Assembly (NCBI GenBank): GCA_029718625.1
Contig: JAINUF010000027.1
Span: forward strand, 294,676-358,675
Direction of reading: 5' to 3'
DNA: 64,000 nucleotides
From: Synaphobranchus kaupii
Lineage: Eukaryota; Chordata; Actinopteri; Anguilliformes; Synaphobranchidae
Positions 22,118 to 34,609 of the stretch are shown in pieces. A program made the position numbers and the translations under genes. The stretch's first letter is position 1, and each line of letters opens with the position of its first letter. Under the pieces are notes generated by a model. The model worked only from the letters and a program-made list of their open reading frames with translations. It was not told where the DNA came from and made no database searches.

Positions 22118-22238
22118 GCTCACGGCCATACCACACTGAAAGAGCCCGAACTCGTTCCGATCTCGGAAGCCAAACAGTGTAGGGCCTGGTTAGTACTTGG
22201 ATGGGAGACCGCCTGGGAATACTAGGTGCTGTAAGCAT
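22118..22238 (+). rRNA. 5S rRNA, type B (U14), 1-nt insertion
   Basis: An extra T near nucleotide 38 (ctcgttccga) in an otherwise type-B gene. Confidence 0.9.
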
Positions 22239-22535
22239 TTTTAAAAGTTTTGTTTTCCGTTTTCGCACGCGATGGGGCTGTTCGCCGAGGTAAAAGGTGG
22301 AAACTATCACTGTATTATTCACAATGATGATAATTAAACGTATCCTAATTATGCAGTCGATAATATGCACTCTCGTAATTGTGCTCCTTTGACCGCGTTG
22401 ATAAACAGAATTAAGCGGAACCGGCGTTTGAAATTTAGAAACAATTTAACCCGGGTCAGCTCATTTCACCTTTGCTCACGGCCATCCCACACTGAAAAGG
22501 CCCGAACCCGAGCTGTATTGTGATAGCGCATTTTC

Positions 22536-22673
22536 AAAACTCAAGTGTCATCGATTGCAGTGCGCATTAGGTGTAAACGACAATTCGGCAGCTCAGAGCA
22601 CCTGTCCTCAAGCGATCCGCTAGCCTCAGCCTTTCAGTAGCTTGGATGACAGGCTCACGCCACCGCGCCCAGC
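22536..22673 (-). ncRNA. SRP RNA Alu-domain-like gene (U14)
   Basis: Matches the U2 copy. Confidence 0.65.
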
Positions 22674-23339
22674 GAAAGCCGAATGGCATTTTATTGCTTT
22701 TCTAGAAAGCAGTGTTGTGACGTCAAATAGGCATCAGTCTGATTCTCTGCGCAACGTTCCCTAGAGTGGTAGGCTATAAATAGGCAGAGGAAACAAGGTC
22801 AACAAGAAAACAGCAAACATTAGGTCAATCGTTAGCCGACAGCAACGTGAAGTGAAATAAAAATAATAATAACGGGAGATTTTGCAAAAACAAAGCAGAA
22901 ACTAAATAAGCCCCTCTTCAGTCTGACCGAAGCTAAACGAAAATCGAAATAAAAATAGAAAAGTAAGTAAAAGCAAACCTACTTAAAATTCAAAGTTATT
23001 CTGACAGGTTCGTTAATTTAGCTAAACCAGCAGCCAATCTATGCCTATAAATGAACATTTTGTTGTTAATATGAGTTCTGTAACTTATTAAATTGAGTTT
23101 GCAGGAAAAGATAATTCTGAATAGAAACCGCTTGACGTGCCTTTACGCATGAATCCAAACACACATAGATTTTGATTGTACCAAAGAACAAATTCAGATA
23201 AGGAAAATGACTAATTATGCAGTCGACAATATGCACTCTCGTAATTGTGCTCCTTTGACCGCGTTGATAAGCAAAATAAAGCGGAACCGGCGGTTGAAGT
23301 TTAGAAATAATTTAACCCGGGTCAGCTCCGGTCACCTTC

Positions 23340-23459
23340 GCTCACGGCCATACCACACTGAAAATGCCCGAACTCGTCTGATCTCGGAAGCCAAGCAGTG
23401 TAGGGCTTGGTTAGTACTTGGATGGGAGACCGCCTGGGAATACTAGGTGCTGTAAGCAT
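23340..23459 (+). rRNA. 5S rRNA, type A (U15)
   Basis: Type-A consensus. Confidence 0.96.
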
Positions 23460-23700
23460 TTTTAAAAGTTTTGTTTTCCGTTTTCGCACGCGATGGGGCT
23501 GTTCGCCGAGGTAAAAGGTGGAAACTATCACTGTATTATTCACAATGATGATAATTAAACGTCTTCGTATCCTAATTATGCAGTCGATAATATTCACTCT
23601 CGTAATTTTGCTCCTTTGACCGCGTTGATAAGCAAAATTAAACGGAACCGGCGGTTGACGTTTAGAAACAATTTAACCCGGGTCAGCTCAGGGCAACTTC

Positions 23701-23820
23701 GCTCACGGCCATACCACACTGAAAGAGCCCGAACTCGTCCGATCTCGGAAGCCAAACAGTGTAGGGCCTGGTTAGTACTTGGATGGGAGACCGCCTGGGA
23801 ATACTAGGTGCTGTAAGCAT
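23701..23820 (+). rRNA. 5S rRNA, type B (U15)
   Basis: Type-B consensus. Confidence 0.96.
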
Positions 23821-24117
23821 TTTTAAAAGTTTTGTTTTCCGTTTTCGCACGCGATGGGGCTGTTCGCCGAGGTAAAAGGTGGAAACTATCACTGTATTAT
23901 TCACAATGATGATAATTAAACGTATCCTAATTATGCAGTCGATAATATGCACTCTCGTAATTGTGCTCCTTTGACCGCGTTGATAAACAGAATTAAGCGG
24001 AACCGGCGTTTGAAATTTAGAAACAATTTAACCCGGGTCAGCTCATTTCACCTTTGCTCACGGCCATCCCACACTGAAAAGGCCCGAACCCGAGCTGTAT
24101 TGTGATAGCGCATTTTC

Positions 24118-24255
24118 AAAACTCAAGTGTCATCGATTGCAGTGCGCATTAGGTGTAAACGACAATTCGGCAGCTCAGAGCACCTGTCCTCAAGCGATCC
24201 GCTAGCCTCAGCCTTTCAGTAGCTTGGATGACAGGCTCACGCCACCGCGCCCAGC
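24118..24255 (-). ncRNA. SRP RNA Alu-domain-like gene (U15)
   Basis: Matches the U2 copy. Confidence 0.65.
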
Positions 24256-24921
24256 GAAAGCCGAATGGCATTTTATTGCTTTTCTAGAAAGCAGTGTTGT
24301 GACGTCAAATAGGCATCAGTCTGATTCTCTGCGCAACGTTCCCTAGAGTGGTAGGCTATAAATAGGCAGAGGAAACAAGGTCAACAAGAAAACAGCAAAC
24401 ATTAGGTCAATCGTTAGCCGACAGCAACGTGAAGTGAAATAAAAATAATAATAACGGGAGATTTTGCAAAAACAAAGCAGAAACTAAATAAGCCCCTCTT
24501 CAGTCTGACCGAAGCTAAACGAAAATCGAAATAAAAATAGAAAAGTAAGTAAAAGCAAACCTACTTAAAATTCAAAGTTATTCTGACAGGTTCGTTAATT
24601 TAGCTAAACCAGCAGCCAATCTATGCCTATAAATGAACATTTTGTTGTTAATATGAGTTCTGTAACTTATTAAATTGAGTTTGCAGGAAAAGATAATTCT
24701 GAATAGAAACCGCTTGACGTGCCTTTACGCATGAATCCAAACACACATAGATTTTGATTGTACCAAAGAACAAATTCAGATAAGGAAAATGACTAATTAT
24801 GCAGTCGACAATATGCACTCTCGTAATTGTGCTCCTTTGACCGCGTTGATAAGCAAAATAAAGCGGAACCGGCGGTTGAAGTTTAGAAATAATTTAACCC
24901 GGGTCAGCTCCGGTCACCTTC

Positions 24922-25041
24922 GCTCACGGCCATACCACACTGAAAATGCCCGAACTCGTCTGATCTCGGAAGCCAAGCAGTGTAGGGCTTGGTTAGTACT
25001 TGGATGGGAGACCGCCTGGGAATACTAGGTGCTGTAAGCAT
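24922..25041 (+). rRNA. 5S rRNA, type A (U16)
   Basis: Type-A consensus. Confidence 0.96.
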
Positions 25042-25282
25042 TTTTAAAAGTTTTGTTTTCCGTTTTCGCACGCGATGGGGCTGTTCGCCGAGGTAAAAGG
25101 TGGAAACTATCACTGTATTATTCACAATGATGATAATTAAACGTCTTCGTATCCTAATTATGCAGTCGATAATATTCACTCTCGTAATTTTGCTCCTTTG
25201 ACCGCGTTGATAAGCAAAATTAAACGGAACCGGCGGTTGACGTTTAGAAACAATTTAACCCGGGTCAGCTCAGGGCAACTTC

Positions 25283-25402
25283 GCTCACGGCCATACCACA
25301 CTGAAAGAGCCCGAACTCGTCCGATCTCGGAAGCCAAACAGTGTAGGGCCTGGTTAGTACTTGGATGGGAGACCGCCTGGGAATACTAGGTGCTGTAAGC
25401 AT
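25283..25402 (+). rRNA. 5S rRNA, type B (U16)
   Basis: Type-B consensus. Confidence 0.96.
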
Positions 25403-25699
25403 TTTTAAAAGTTTTGTTTTCCGTTTTCGCACGCGATGGGGCTGTTCGCCGAGGTAAAAGGTGGAAACTATCACTGTATTATTCACAATGATGATAATTA
25501 AACGTATCCTAATTATGCAGTCGATAATATGCACTCTCGTAATTGTGCTCCTTTGACCGCGTTGATAAACAGAATTAAGCGGAACCGGCGTTTGAAATTT
25601 AGAAACAATTTAACCCGGGTCAGCTCATTTCACCTTTGCTCACGGCCATCCCACACTGAAAAGGCCCGAACCCGAGCTGTATTGTGATAGCGCATTTTC

Positions 25700-25837
25700 A
25701 AAACTCAAGTGTCATCGATTGCAGTGCGCATTAGGTGTAAACGACAATTCGGCAGCTCAGAGCACCTGTCCTCAAGCGATCCGCTAGCCTCAGCCTTTCA
25801 GTAGCTTGGATGACAGGCTCACGCCACCGCGCCCAGC
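25700..25837 (-). ncRNA. SRP RNA Alu-domain-like gene (U16)
   Basis: Matches the U2 copy, with AATACAA upstream. The insert to its right carries the caaagtag and ctaacagg markers shared with U20. Confidence 0.65.
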
Positions 25838-26503
25838 GAAAGCCGAATGGCATTGTATTGCTTTTCTAGAAAGCAGTGTTGTGACGTCAAATAGGCATCA
25901 GTCTGATTCTCTGCGCAACGTTCCCTAGAGTGGTAGGCTATAAATAGGCAGAGGAAACAAGGTCAACAAGAAAACAGCAAACATTAGGTCAATCGTTAGC
26001 CGACAGCAACGTGAAGTGAAATAAAAATAATAATAACGGGAGATTTTGCAAAAACAAAGTAGAAACTAAATAAGCCCCTCTTCAGTCTGACCGAAGCTAA
26101 ACGAAAATCGAAATAAAAATAGAAAAGTAAGTAAAAGCAAACCTACTTAAAATTCAAAGTTATTCTAACAGGTTCGTTAATTTAGCTAAACCAGCAGCCA
26201 ATCTATGCCTATAAATGAACATTTTGTTGTTAATATGAGTTCTGTAACTTATTAAATTGAGTTTGCAGGAAAAGATAATTCTGAATAGAAACCGCTTGAC
26301 GTGCCTTTACGCATGAATCCAAACACACATAGATTTTGATTGTACCAAAGAACAAATTCAGATAAGGAAAATGACTAATTATGCAGTCGACAATATGCAC
26401 TCTCGTAATTGTGCTCCTTTGACCGCGTTGATAAGCAAAATAAAGCGGAACCGGCGGTTGAAGTTTAGAAATAATTTAACCCGGGTCAGCTCCGGTCACC
26501 TTC

Positions 26504-26623
26504 GCTCACGGCCATACCACACTGAAAATGCCCGAACTCGTCTGATCTCGGAAGCCAAGCAGTGTAGGGCTTGGTTAGTACTTGGATGGGAGACCGCCTG
26601 GGAATACTAGGTGCTGTAAGCAT
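26504..26623 (+). rRNA. 5S rRNA, type A (U17)
   Basis: Type-A consensus. Confidence 0.96.
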
Positions 26624-26864
26624 TTTTAAAAGTTTTGTTTTCCGTTTTCGCACGCGATGGGGCTGTTCGCCGAGGTAAAAGGTGGAAACTATCACTGTAT
26701 TATTCACAATGATGATAATTAAACGTCTTCGTATCCTAATTATGCAGTCGATAATATTCACTCTCGTAATTTTGCTCCTTTGACCGCGTTGATAAGCAAA
26801 ATTAAACGGAACCGGCGGTTGACGTTTAGAAACAATTTAACCCGGGTCAGCTCAGGGCAACTTC

Positions 26865-26984
26865 GCTCACGGCCATACCACACTGAAAGAGCCCGAACTC
26901 GTCCGATCTCGGAAGCCAAACAGTGTAGGGCCTGGTTAGTACTTGGATGGGAGACCGCCTGGGAATACTAGGTGCTGTAAGCAT
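26865..26984 (+). rRNA. 5S rRNA, type B (U17)
   Basis: Type-B consensus. Confidence 0.96.
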
Positions 26985-27281
26985 TTTTAAAAGTTTTGTT
27001 TTCCGTTTTCGCACGCGATGGGGCTGTTCGCCGAGGTAAAAGGTGGAAACTATCACTGTATTATTCACAATGATGATAATTAAACGTATCCTAATTATGC
27101 AGTCGATAATATGCACTCTCGTAATTGTGCTCCTTTGACCGCGTTGATAAACAGAATTAAGCGGAACCGGCGTTTGAAATTTAGAAACAATTTAACCCGG
27201 GTCAGCTCATTTCACCTTTGCTCACGGCCATCCCACACTGAAAAGGCCCGAACCCGAGCTGTATTGTGATAGCGCATTTTC

Positions 27282-27419
27282 AAAACTCAAGTGTCATCGA
27301 TTGCAGTGCGCATTAGGTGTAAACGACAATTCGGCAGCTCAGAGCACCTGTCCTCAAGCGATCCGCTAGCCTCAGCCTTTCAGTAGCTTGGATGACAGGC
27401 TCACGCCACCGCGCCCAGC
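27282..27419 (-). ncRNA. SRP RNA Alu-domain-like gene (U17)
   Basis: Matches the U2 copy. Confidence 0.65.
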
Positions 27420-28085
27420 GAAAGCCGAATGGCATTTTATTGCTTTTCTAGAAAGCAGTGTTGTGACGTCAAATAGGCATCAGTCTGATTCTCTGCGCAA
27501 CGTTCCCTAGAGTGGTAGGCTATAAATAGGCAGAGGAAACAAGGTCAACAAGAAAACAGCAAACATTAGGTCAATCGTTAGCCGACAGCAACGTGAAGTG
27601 AAATAAAAATAATAATAACGGGAGATTTTGCAAAAACAAAGCAGAAACTAAATAAGCCCCTCTTCAGTCTGACCGAAGCTAAACGAAAATCGAAATAAAA
27701 ATAGAAAAGTAAGTAAAAGCAAACCTACTTAAAATTCAAAGTTATTCTGACAGGTTCGTTAATTTAGCTAAACCAGCAGCCAATCTATGCCTATAAATGA
27801 ACATTTTGTTGTTAATATGAGTTCTGTAACTTATTAAATTGAGTTTGCAGGAAAAGATAATTCTGAATAGAAACCGCTTGACGTGCCTTTACGCATGAAT
27901 CCAAACACACATAGATTTTGATTGTACCAAAGAACAAATTCAGATAAGGAAAATGACTAATTATGCAGTCGACAATATGCACTCTCGTAATTGTGCTCCT
28001 TTGACCGCGTTGATAAGCAAAATAAAGCGGAACCGGCGGTTGAAGTTTAGAAATAATTTAACCCGGGTCAGCTCCGGTCACCTTC

Positions 28086-28205
28086 GCTCACGGCCATACC
28101 ACACTGAAAATGCCCGAACTCGTCTGATCTCGGAAGCCAAGCAGTGTAGGGCTTGGTTAGTACTTGGATGGGAGACCGCCTGGGAATACTAGGTGCTGTA
28201 AGCAT
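28086..28205 (+). rRNA. 5S rRNA, type A (U18, short unit)
   Basis: Type-A consensus, and the only full 5S in the first short unit of the window. Confidence 0.96.
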
Positions 28206-28502
28206 TTTTAAAAGTTTTGTTTTCCGTTTTCGCACGCGATGGGGCTGTTCGCCGAGGTAAAAGGTGGAAACTATCACTGTATTATTCACAATGATGATAA
28301 TTAAACGTATCCTAATTATGCAGTCGATAATATGCACTCTCGTAATTGTGCTCCTTTCACCGCGTTGATAAACAGAATTAAGCGGAACCGGCGTTTGAAA
28401 TTTAGAAACAATTTAACCCGGGTCAGCTCATTTCACCTTTGCTCACGGCCATCCCACACTGAAAAGGCCCGAACCCGAGCTGTATTGTGATAGCGCATTT
28501 TC

Positions 28503-28641
28503 AAAACTCAAGTGTCATCGATTGCAGTGCGCATTAGGTGTAAACGACAATTCGGCAGCTCAGAGCACCTGTCCTCAAGCGATCCGCTAGCCTCAGCCTT
28601 TCAGTAGCTTGGATGACAGGCTCACGCCACCCGCGCCCAGC
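28503..28641 (-). ncRNA. SRP RNA Alu-domain-like gene (U18)
   Basis: 139 nt, with the extra G in the first loop. Confidence 0.63.
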
Positions 28642-29307
28642 GAAAGCCGAATGGCATTTTATTGCTTTTCTAGAAAGCAGTGTTGTGACGTCAAATAGGC
28701 ATCAGTCTGATTCTCTGCGCAACGTTCCCTAGAGTGGTAGGCTATAAATAGGCAGAGGAAACAAGTTCAACAAGAAAACAGCAAACATTAGGTCAATCGT
28801 TAGCCGACAGCAACGTGAAGTGAAATAAAAATAATAATAACGGGATATTTTGCAAAAACAAAGCAGAAACTAAATAAGCCCCTCTTCAGTCTGACCGAAG
28901 CTAAACGAAAATCGAAATAAAAATAGAAAAGTAAGTAAAAGCAAACCTACTTAAAATTCAAAGTTATTCTGACAGGTTCGTTAATTTAGCTAAACCAGCA
29001 GCCAATCTATGCCTATAAATGAACATTTTGTTGTTAATATGAGTTCTGTAACTTATTAAATTGAGTTTGCAGGAAAAGATAATTCTGAATAGAAACCGCT
29101 TGACGTGCCTTTAAGCATGAATCCAAACACACATAGATTTTGATTGTACCAAAGAACAAATTCAGATAAGGAAAATGACTAATTATGCAGTCGACAATAT
29201 GCACTCTCGTAATTGTGCTCCTTTGACCGCGTTGATAAGCAAAATAAAGCGGAACCGGCGGTTGAAGTTTAGAAATAATTTAACCCGGGTCAGCTCCGGT
29301 CACCTTC

Positions 29308-29427
29308 GCTCACGGCCATACCACACTGAAAATGCCCGAACTCGTCTGATCTCGGAAGCCAAGCAGTGTAGGGCTTGGTTAGTACTTGGATAGGAGACCG
29401 CCTGGGAATACTAGGTGCTGTAAGCAT
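29308..29427 (+). rRNA. 5S rRNA, type A (U19), G85A
   Basis: Box C reads TTGGATAGGAG, a change shared only with U23. Box C is a TFIIIA contact region, so promoter strength may be reduced. Confidence 0.93.
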
Positions 29428-29668
29428 TTTTAAAAGTTTTGTTTTCCGTTTTCGCACGCGATGGGGCTGTTCGCCGAGGTAAAAGGTGGAAACTATCACT
29501 GTATTATTCACAATGATGATAATTAAACGTCTTCGTATCCTAATTATGCAGTCGATAATATTCACTCTCGTAATTTTGCTCCTTTGACCGCGTTGATAAG
29601 CAAAATTAAACGGAACCGGCGGTTGACGTTTAGAAACAATTTAACCCGGGTCAGCTCAGGGCAACTTC

Positions 29669-29788
29669 GCTCACGGCCATACCACACTGAAAGAGCCCGA
29701 ACTCGTCCGATCTCGGAAGCCAAACAGTGTAGGGCCTGGTTAGTACTTGGATGGGAGACCGCCTGGGAATACTAGGTGCTGTAAGCAT
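29669..29788 (+). rRNA. 5S rRNA, type B (U19)
   Basis: Type-B consensus. Confidence 0.96.
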
Positions 29789-30085
29789 TTTTAAAAGTTT
29801 TGTTTTCCGTTTTCGCACGCGATGGGGCTGTTCGCCGAGGTAAAAGGTGGAAACTATCACTGTATTATTCACAATGATGATAATTAAACGTATCCTAATT
29901 ATGCAGTCGATAATATGCACTCTCGTAATTGTGCTTCTTTGACCGCGTTGATAAACAGAATTAAGCGGAACCGGCGTTTGACATTTAGAAACAATTTAAC
30001 CCGGGTCAGCTCATTTCACCTTTGCTCACGGCCATCCCACACTGAAAAGGCCCGAACCCGAGCTGTATTGTGATAGCGCATTTTC

Positions 30086-30223
30086 AAAACTCAAGTGTCA
30101 TCGATTGCAGTGCGCATTAGGTGTAAACGACAATTCGGCAGCTCAGAGCACCTGTCCTCAAGCGATCCGCTAGCCTCAGCCTTTCAGTAGCTTGGATGAC
30201 AGGCTCACGCCACCGCGCCCAGC
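30086..30223 (-). ncRNA. SRP RNA Alu-domain-like gene (U19)
   Basis: Matches the U2 copy. Confidence 0.65.
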
Positions 30224-30889
30224 GAAAGCCGAATGGCATTTTATTGCTTTTCTAGAAAGCAGTGTTGTGACGTCAAATAGGCATCAGTCTGATTCTCTGC
30301 GCAACGTTCCCTAGAGTGGTAGGCTATAAATAGGCAGAGGAAACAAGGTCAACAAGAAAACAGCAAACATTAGGTCAATCGTTAGCCGACAGCAACGTGA
30401 AGTGAAATAAAAATAATAATAACGGGATATTTTGCAAAAACAAAGCAGAAACTAAATAAGCCCCTCTTCAGTCTGACCGAAGCTAAACGAAAATCGAAAT
30501 AAAAATAGAAAAGTAAGTAAAAGCAAACCTACTTAAAATTCAAAGTTATTCTGACAGGTTCGTTAATTTAGCTAAACCAGCAGCCAATCTATGCCTATAA
30601 ATGAACATTTTGTTGTTAATATGAGTTCTGTAACTTATTAAATTGAGTTTGCAGGAAAAGATAATTCTGAATAGAAACCGCTTGACGTGCCTTTACGCAT
30701 GAATCCAAACACACATAGATTTTGATTGTACCAAAGAACAAATTCAGATAAGGAAAATGACTAATTATGCAGTCGACAATATGCACTCTCGTTATTGTGC
30801 TCCTTTGACCGCGTTGATAAGCAAAATAAAGCGGAACCGGCGGTTGAAGTTTAGAAATAATTTAACCCGGGTCAGCTCCGGTCACCTTC

Positions 30890-31009
30890 GCTCACGGCCA
30901 TACCACACTGAAAATGCCCGAACTCGTCTGATCTCGGAAGCCAAGCAGTGTAGGGCTTGGTTAGTACTTGGATGGGAGACCGCCTGGGAATACTAGGTGC
31001 TGTAAGCAT
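30890..31009 (+). rRNA. 5S rRNA, type A (U20)
   Basis: Type-A consensus. Confidence 0.96.
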
Positions 31010-31250
31010 TTTTAAAAGTTTTGTTTTCCGTTTTCGCACGCGATGGGGCTGTTCGCCGAGGTAAAAGGTGGAAACTATCACTGTATTATTCACAATGATG
31101 ATAATTAAACGTCTTCGTATCCTAATTATGCAGTGGACAATATTCACTCTCGTAATTTTGCTCCTTTGATCGCGTTGATAAGCAAAATTAAACGGAACCG
31201 GCGGTTGACGTTTAGAAACAATTTAACCCGGGTCAGCTCAGGGCAACTTC

Positions 31251-31370
31251 GCTCACGGCCATACCACACTGAAAGAGCCCGAACTCGTCCGATCTCGGAA
31301 GCCAAGCAGTGTAGGGCTTGGTTAGTACTTGGATGGGAGACCGCCTGGGAATACTAGGTGCTGTAAGCAT
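31251..31370 (+). rRNA. 5S rRNA, B/A hybrid (U20)
   Basis: Bases 25, 26 and 40 are type B but bases 56 and 68 are type A. The switch falls between nucleotides 40 and 56. It is the only clear hybrid in the window and should be functional. Confidence 0.95.
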
Positions 31371-31667
31371 TTTTAAAAGTTTTGTTTTCCGTTTTCGCAC
31401 GCGATGGGGCTGTTCGCCGAGGTAAAAGGTGGAAACTATCACTGTATTATTCACAATGATGATAATTAAACGTATCCTAATTATGCAGTCGATAATATGC
31501 ACTCTCGTAATTGTGCTCCTTTGACCGCGTTGATAAACAGAATTAAGCGGAACCGGCGTTTGAAATTTAGAAACAATTTAACCCGGGTCAGCTCATTTCA
31601 CCTTTGCTCACGGCCATCCCACACTGAAAAGGCCCGAACCCGAGCTGTATTGTGATAGCGCATTTTC

Positions 31668-31805
31668 AAAACTCAAGTGTCATCGATTGCAGTGCGCATT
31701 AGGTGTAAACGACAATTCGGCAGCTCAGAGCACCTGTCCTCAAGCGATCCGCTAGCCTCAGCCTTTCAGTAGCTTGGATGACAGGCTCACGCCACCGCGC
31801 CCAGC
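31668..31805 (-). ncRNA. SRP RNA Alu-domain-like gene (U20)
   Basis: Matches the U2 copy, with AATACAA upstream as in U16. Confidence 0.65.
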
Positions 31806-32471
31806 GAAAGCCGAATGGCATTGTATTGCTTTTCTAGAAAGCAGTGTTGTGACGTCAAATAGGCATCAGTCTGATTCTCTGCGCAACGTTCCCTAGAGTG
31901 GTAGGCTATAAATAGGCAGAGGAAACAAGGTCAACAAGAAAACAGCAAACATTAGGTCAATCGTTAGCCGACAGCAACGTGAAGTGAAATAAAAATAATA
32001 ATAACGGGAGATTTTGCAAAAACAAAGTAGAAACTAAATAAGCCCCTCTTCAGTCTGACCGAAGCTAAACGAAAATCGAAATAAAAATAGAAAAGTAAGT
32101 AAAAGCAAACCTACTTAAAATTCAAAGTTATTCTAACAGGTTCGTTAATTTAGCTAAACCAGCAGCCAATCTATGCCTATAAATGAACATTTTGTTGTTA
32201 ATATGAGTTCTGTAACTTATTAAATTGAGTTTGCAGGAAAAGATAATTCTGAATAGAAACCGCTTGACGTGCCTTTACGCATGAATCCAAACACACATAG
32301 ATTTTGATTGTACCAAAGAACAAATTCAGATAAGGAAAATGACTAATTATGCAGTCGACAATATGCACTCTCGTAATTGTGCTCCTTTGACCGCGTTGAT
32401 AAGCAAAATAAAGCGGAACCGGCGGTTGAAGTTTAGAAATAATTTAACCCGGGTCAGCTCCGGTCACCTTC

Positions 32472-32591
32472 GCTCACGGCCATACCACACTGAAAATGCC
32501 CGAACTCGTCTGATCTCGGAAGCCAAGCAGTGTAGGGCTTGGTTAGTACTTGGATGGGAGACCGCCTGGGAATACTAGGTGCTGTAAGCAT
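32472..32591 (+). rRNA. 5S rRNA, type A (U21)
   Basis: Type-A consensus. Confidence 0.96.
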
Positions 32592-32832
32592 TTTTAAAAG
32601 TTTTGTTTTCCGTTTTCGCACGCGATGGGGCTGTTCGCCGAGGTAAAAGGTGGAAACTATCACTGTATTATTCACAATGATGATAATTAAACGTCTTCGT
32701 ATCCTAATTATGCAGTCGATAATATTCACTCTCGTAATTTTGCTCCTTTGACCGCGTTGATAAGCAAAATTAAACGGAACCGGCGGTTGACGTTTAGAAA
32801 CAATTTAACCCGGGTCAGCTCAGGGCAACTTC

Positions 32833-32952
32833 GCTCACGGCCATACCACACTGAAAGAGCCCGAACTCGTCCGATCTCGGAAGCCAAACAGTGTAGGGCC
32901 TGGTTAGTACTTGGATGGGAGACCGCCTGGGAATACTAGGTGCTGTAAGCAT
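32833..32952 (+). rRNA. 5S rRNA, type B (U21)
   Basis: Type-B consensus. Confidence 0.96.
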
Positions 32953-33249
32953 TTTTAAAAGTTTTGTTTTCCGTTTTCGCACGCGATGGGGCTGTTCGCC
33001 GAGGTAAAAGGTGGAAACTATCACTGTATTATTCACAATGATGATAATTAAACGTATCCTAATTATGCAGTCGATAATATGCACTCTCGTAATTGTGCTC
33101 CTTTGACCGCGTTGATAAACAGAATTAAGCGGAACCGGCGTTTGAAATTTAGAAACAATTTAACCCGGGTCAGCTCATTTCACCTTTGCTCACGGCCATC
33201 CCACACTGAAAAGGCCCGAACCCGAGCTGTATTGTGATAGCGCATTTTC

Positions 33250-33387
33250 AAAACTCAAGTGTCATCGATTGCAGTGCGCATTAGGTGTAAACGACAATTC
33301 GGCAGCTCAGAGCACCTGTCCTCAAGCGATCCGCTAGCCTCAGCCTTTCAGTAGCTTGGATGACAGGCTCACGCCACCGCGCCCAGC
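33250..33387 (-). ncRNA. SRP RNA Alu-domain-like gene (U21)
   Basis: Matches the U2 copy. Confidence 0.65.
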
Positions 33388-34053
33388 GAAAGCCGAATGG
33401 CATTTTATTGCTTTTCTAGAAAGCAGTGTTGTGACGTCAAATAGGCATCAGTCTGATTCTCTGCGCAACGTTCCCTAGAGTGGTAGGCTATAAATAGGCA
33501 GAGGAAACAAGGTCAACAAGAAAACAGCAAACATTAGGTCAATCGTTAGCCGACAGCAACGTGAAGTGAAATAAAAATAATAATAACGGGAGATTTTGCA
33601 AAAACAAAGCAGAAACTAAATAAGCCCCTCTTCAGTCTGACCGAAGCTAAACGAAAATCGAAATAAAAATAGAAAAGTAAGTAAAAGCAAACCTACTTAA
33701 AATTCAAAGTTATTCTGACAGGTTCGTTAATTTAGCTAAACCAGCAGCCAATCTATGCCTATAAATGAACATTTTGTTGTTAATATGAGTTCTGTAACTT
33801 ATTAAATTGAGTTTGCAGGAAAAGATAATTCTGAATAGAAACCGCTTGACGTGCCTTTACGCATGAATCCAAACACACATAGATTTTGATTGTACCAAAG
33901 AACAAATTCAGATAAGGAAAATGACTAATTATGCAGTCGACAATATGCACTCTCGTAATTGTGCTCCTTTGACCGCGTTGATAAGCAAAATAAAGCGGAA
34001 CCGGCGGTTGAAGTTTAGAAATAATTTAACCCGGGTCAGCTCCGGTCACCTTC

Positions 34054-34174
34054 GCTCACTGGCCATACCACACTGAAAATGCCCGAACTCGTCTGATCTC
34101 GGAAGCCAAGCAGTGTAGGGCTTGGTTAGTACTTGGATGGGAGACCGCCTGGGAATACTAGGTGCTGTAAGCAT
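34054..34174 (+). rRNA. 5S rRNA, type A (U22, short unit), 1-nt insertion
   Basis: An extra T after nucleotide 6 (gctcactggcc) sits at the base of helix I. The rest is type A. Confidence 0.9.
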
Positions 34175-34471
34175 TTTTAAAAGTTTTGTTTTCCGTTTTC
34201 GCACGCGATGGGGCTGTTCGCCGAGGTAAAAGGTGGAAACTATCACTGTATTATTCACAATGATGATAATTAAACGTATCCTAATTATGCAGTCGATAAT
34301 ATGCACTCTCGTAATTGTGCTCCTTTCACCGCGTTGATAAACAGAATTAAGCGGAACCGGCGTTTGAAATTTAGAAACAATTTAACCCGGGTCAGCTCAT
34401 TTCACCTTTGCTCACGGCCATCCCACACTGAAAAGGCCCGAACCCGAGCTGTATTGTGATAGCGCATTTTC

Positions 34472-34609
34472 AAAACTCAAGTGTCATCGATTGCAGTGCG
34501 CATTAGGTGTAAACGACAATTCGGCAGCTCAGAGCACCTGTCCTCAAGCGATCCGCTAGCCTCAGCCTTTCAGTAGCTTGGATGACAGGCTCACGCCACC
34601 GCGCCCAGC
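34472..34609 (-). ncRNA. SRP RNA Alu-domain-like gene (U22)
   Basis: Matches the U2 copy. Confidence 0.65.

Noticed and set aside
21738..22370. A 210-codon minus-strand frame
   Set aside because: It runs through two 5S genes and exists only because single-base insertions in U14 join two short chance frames.
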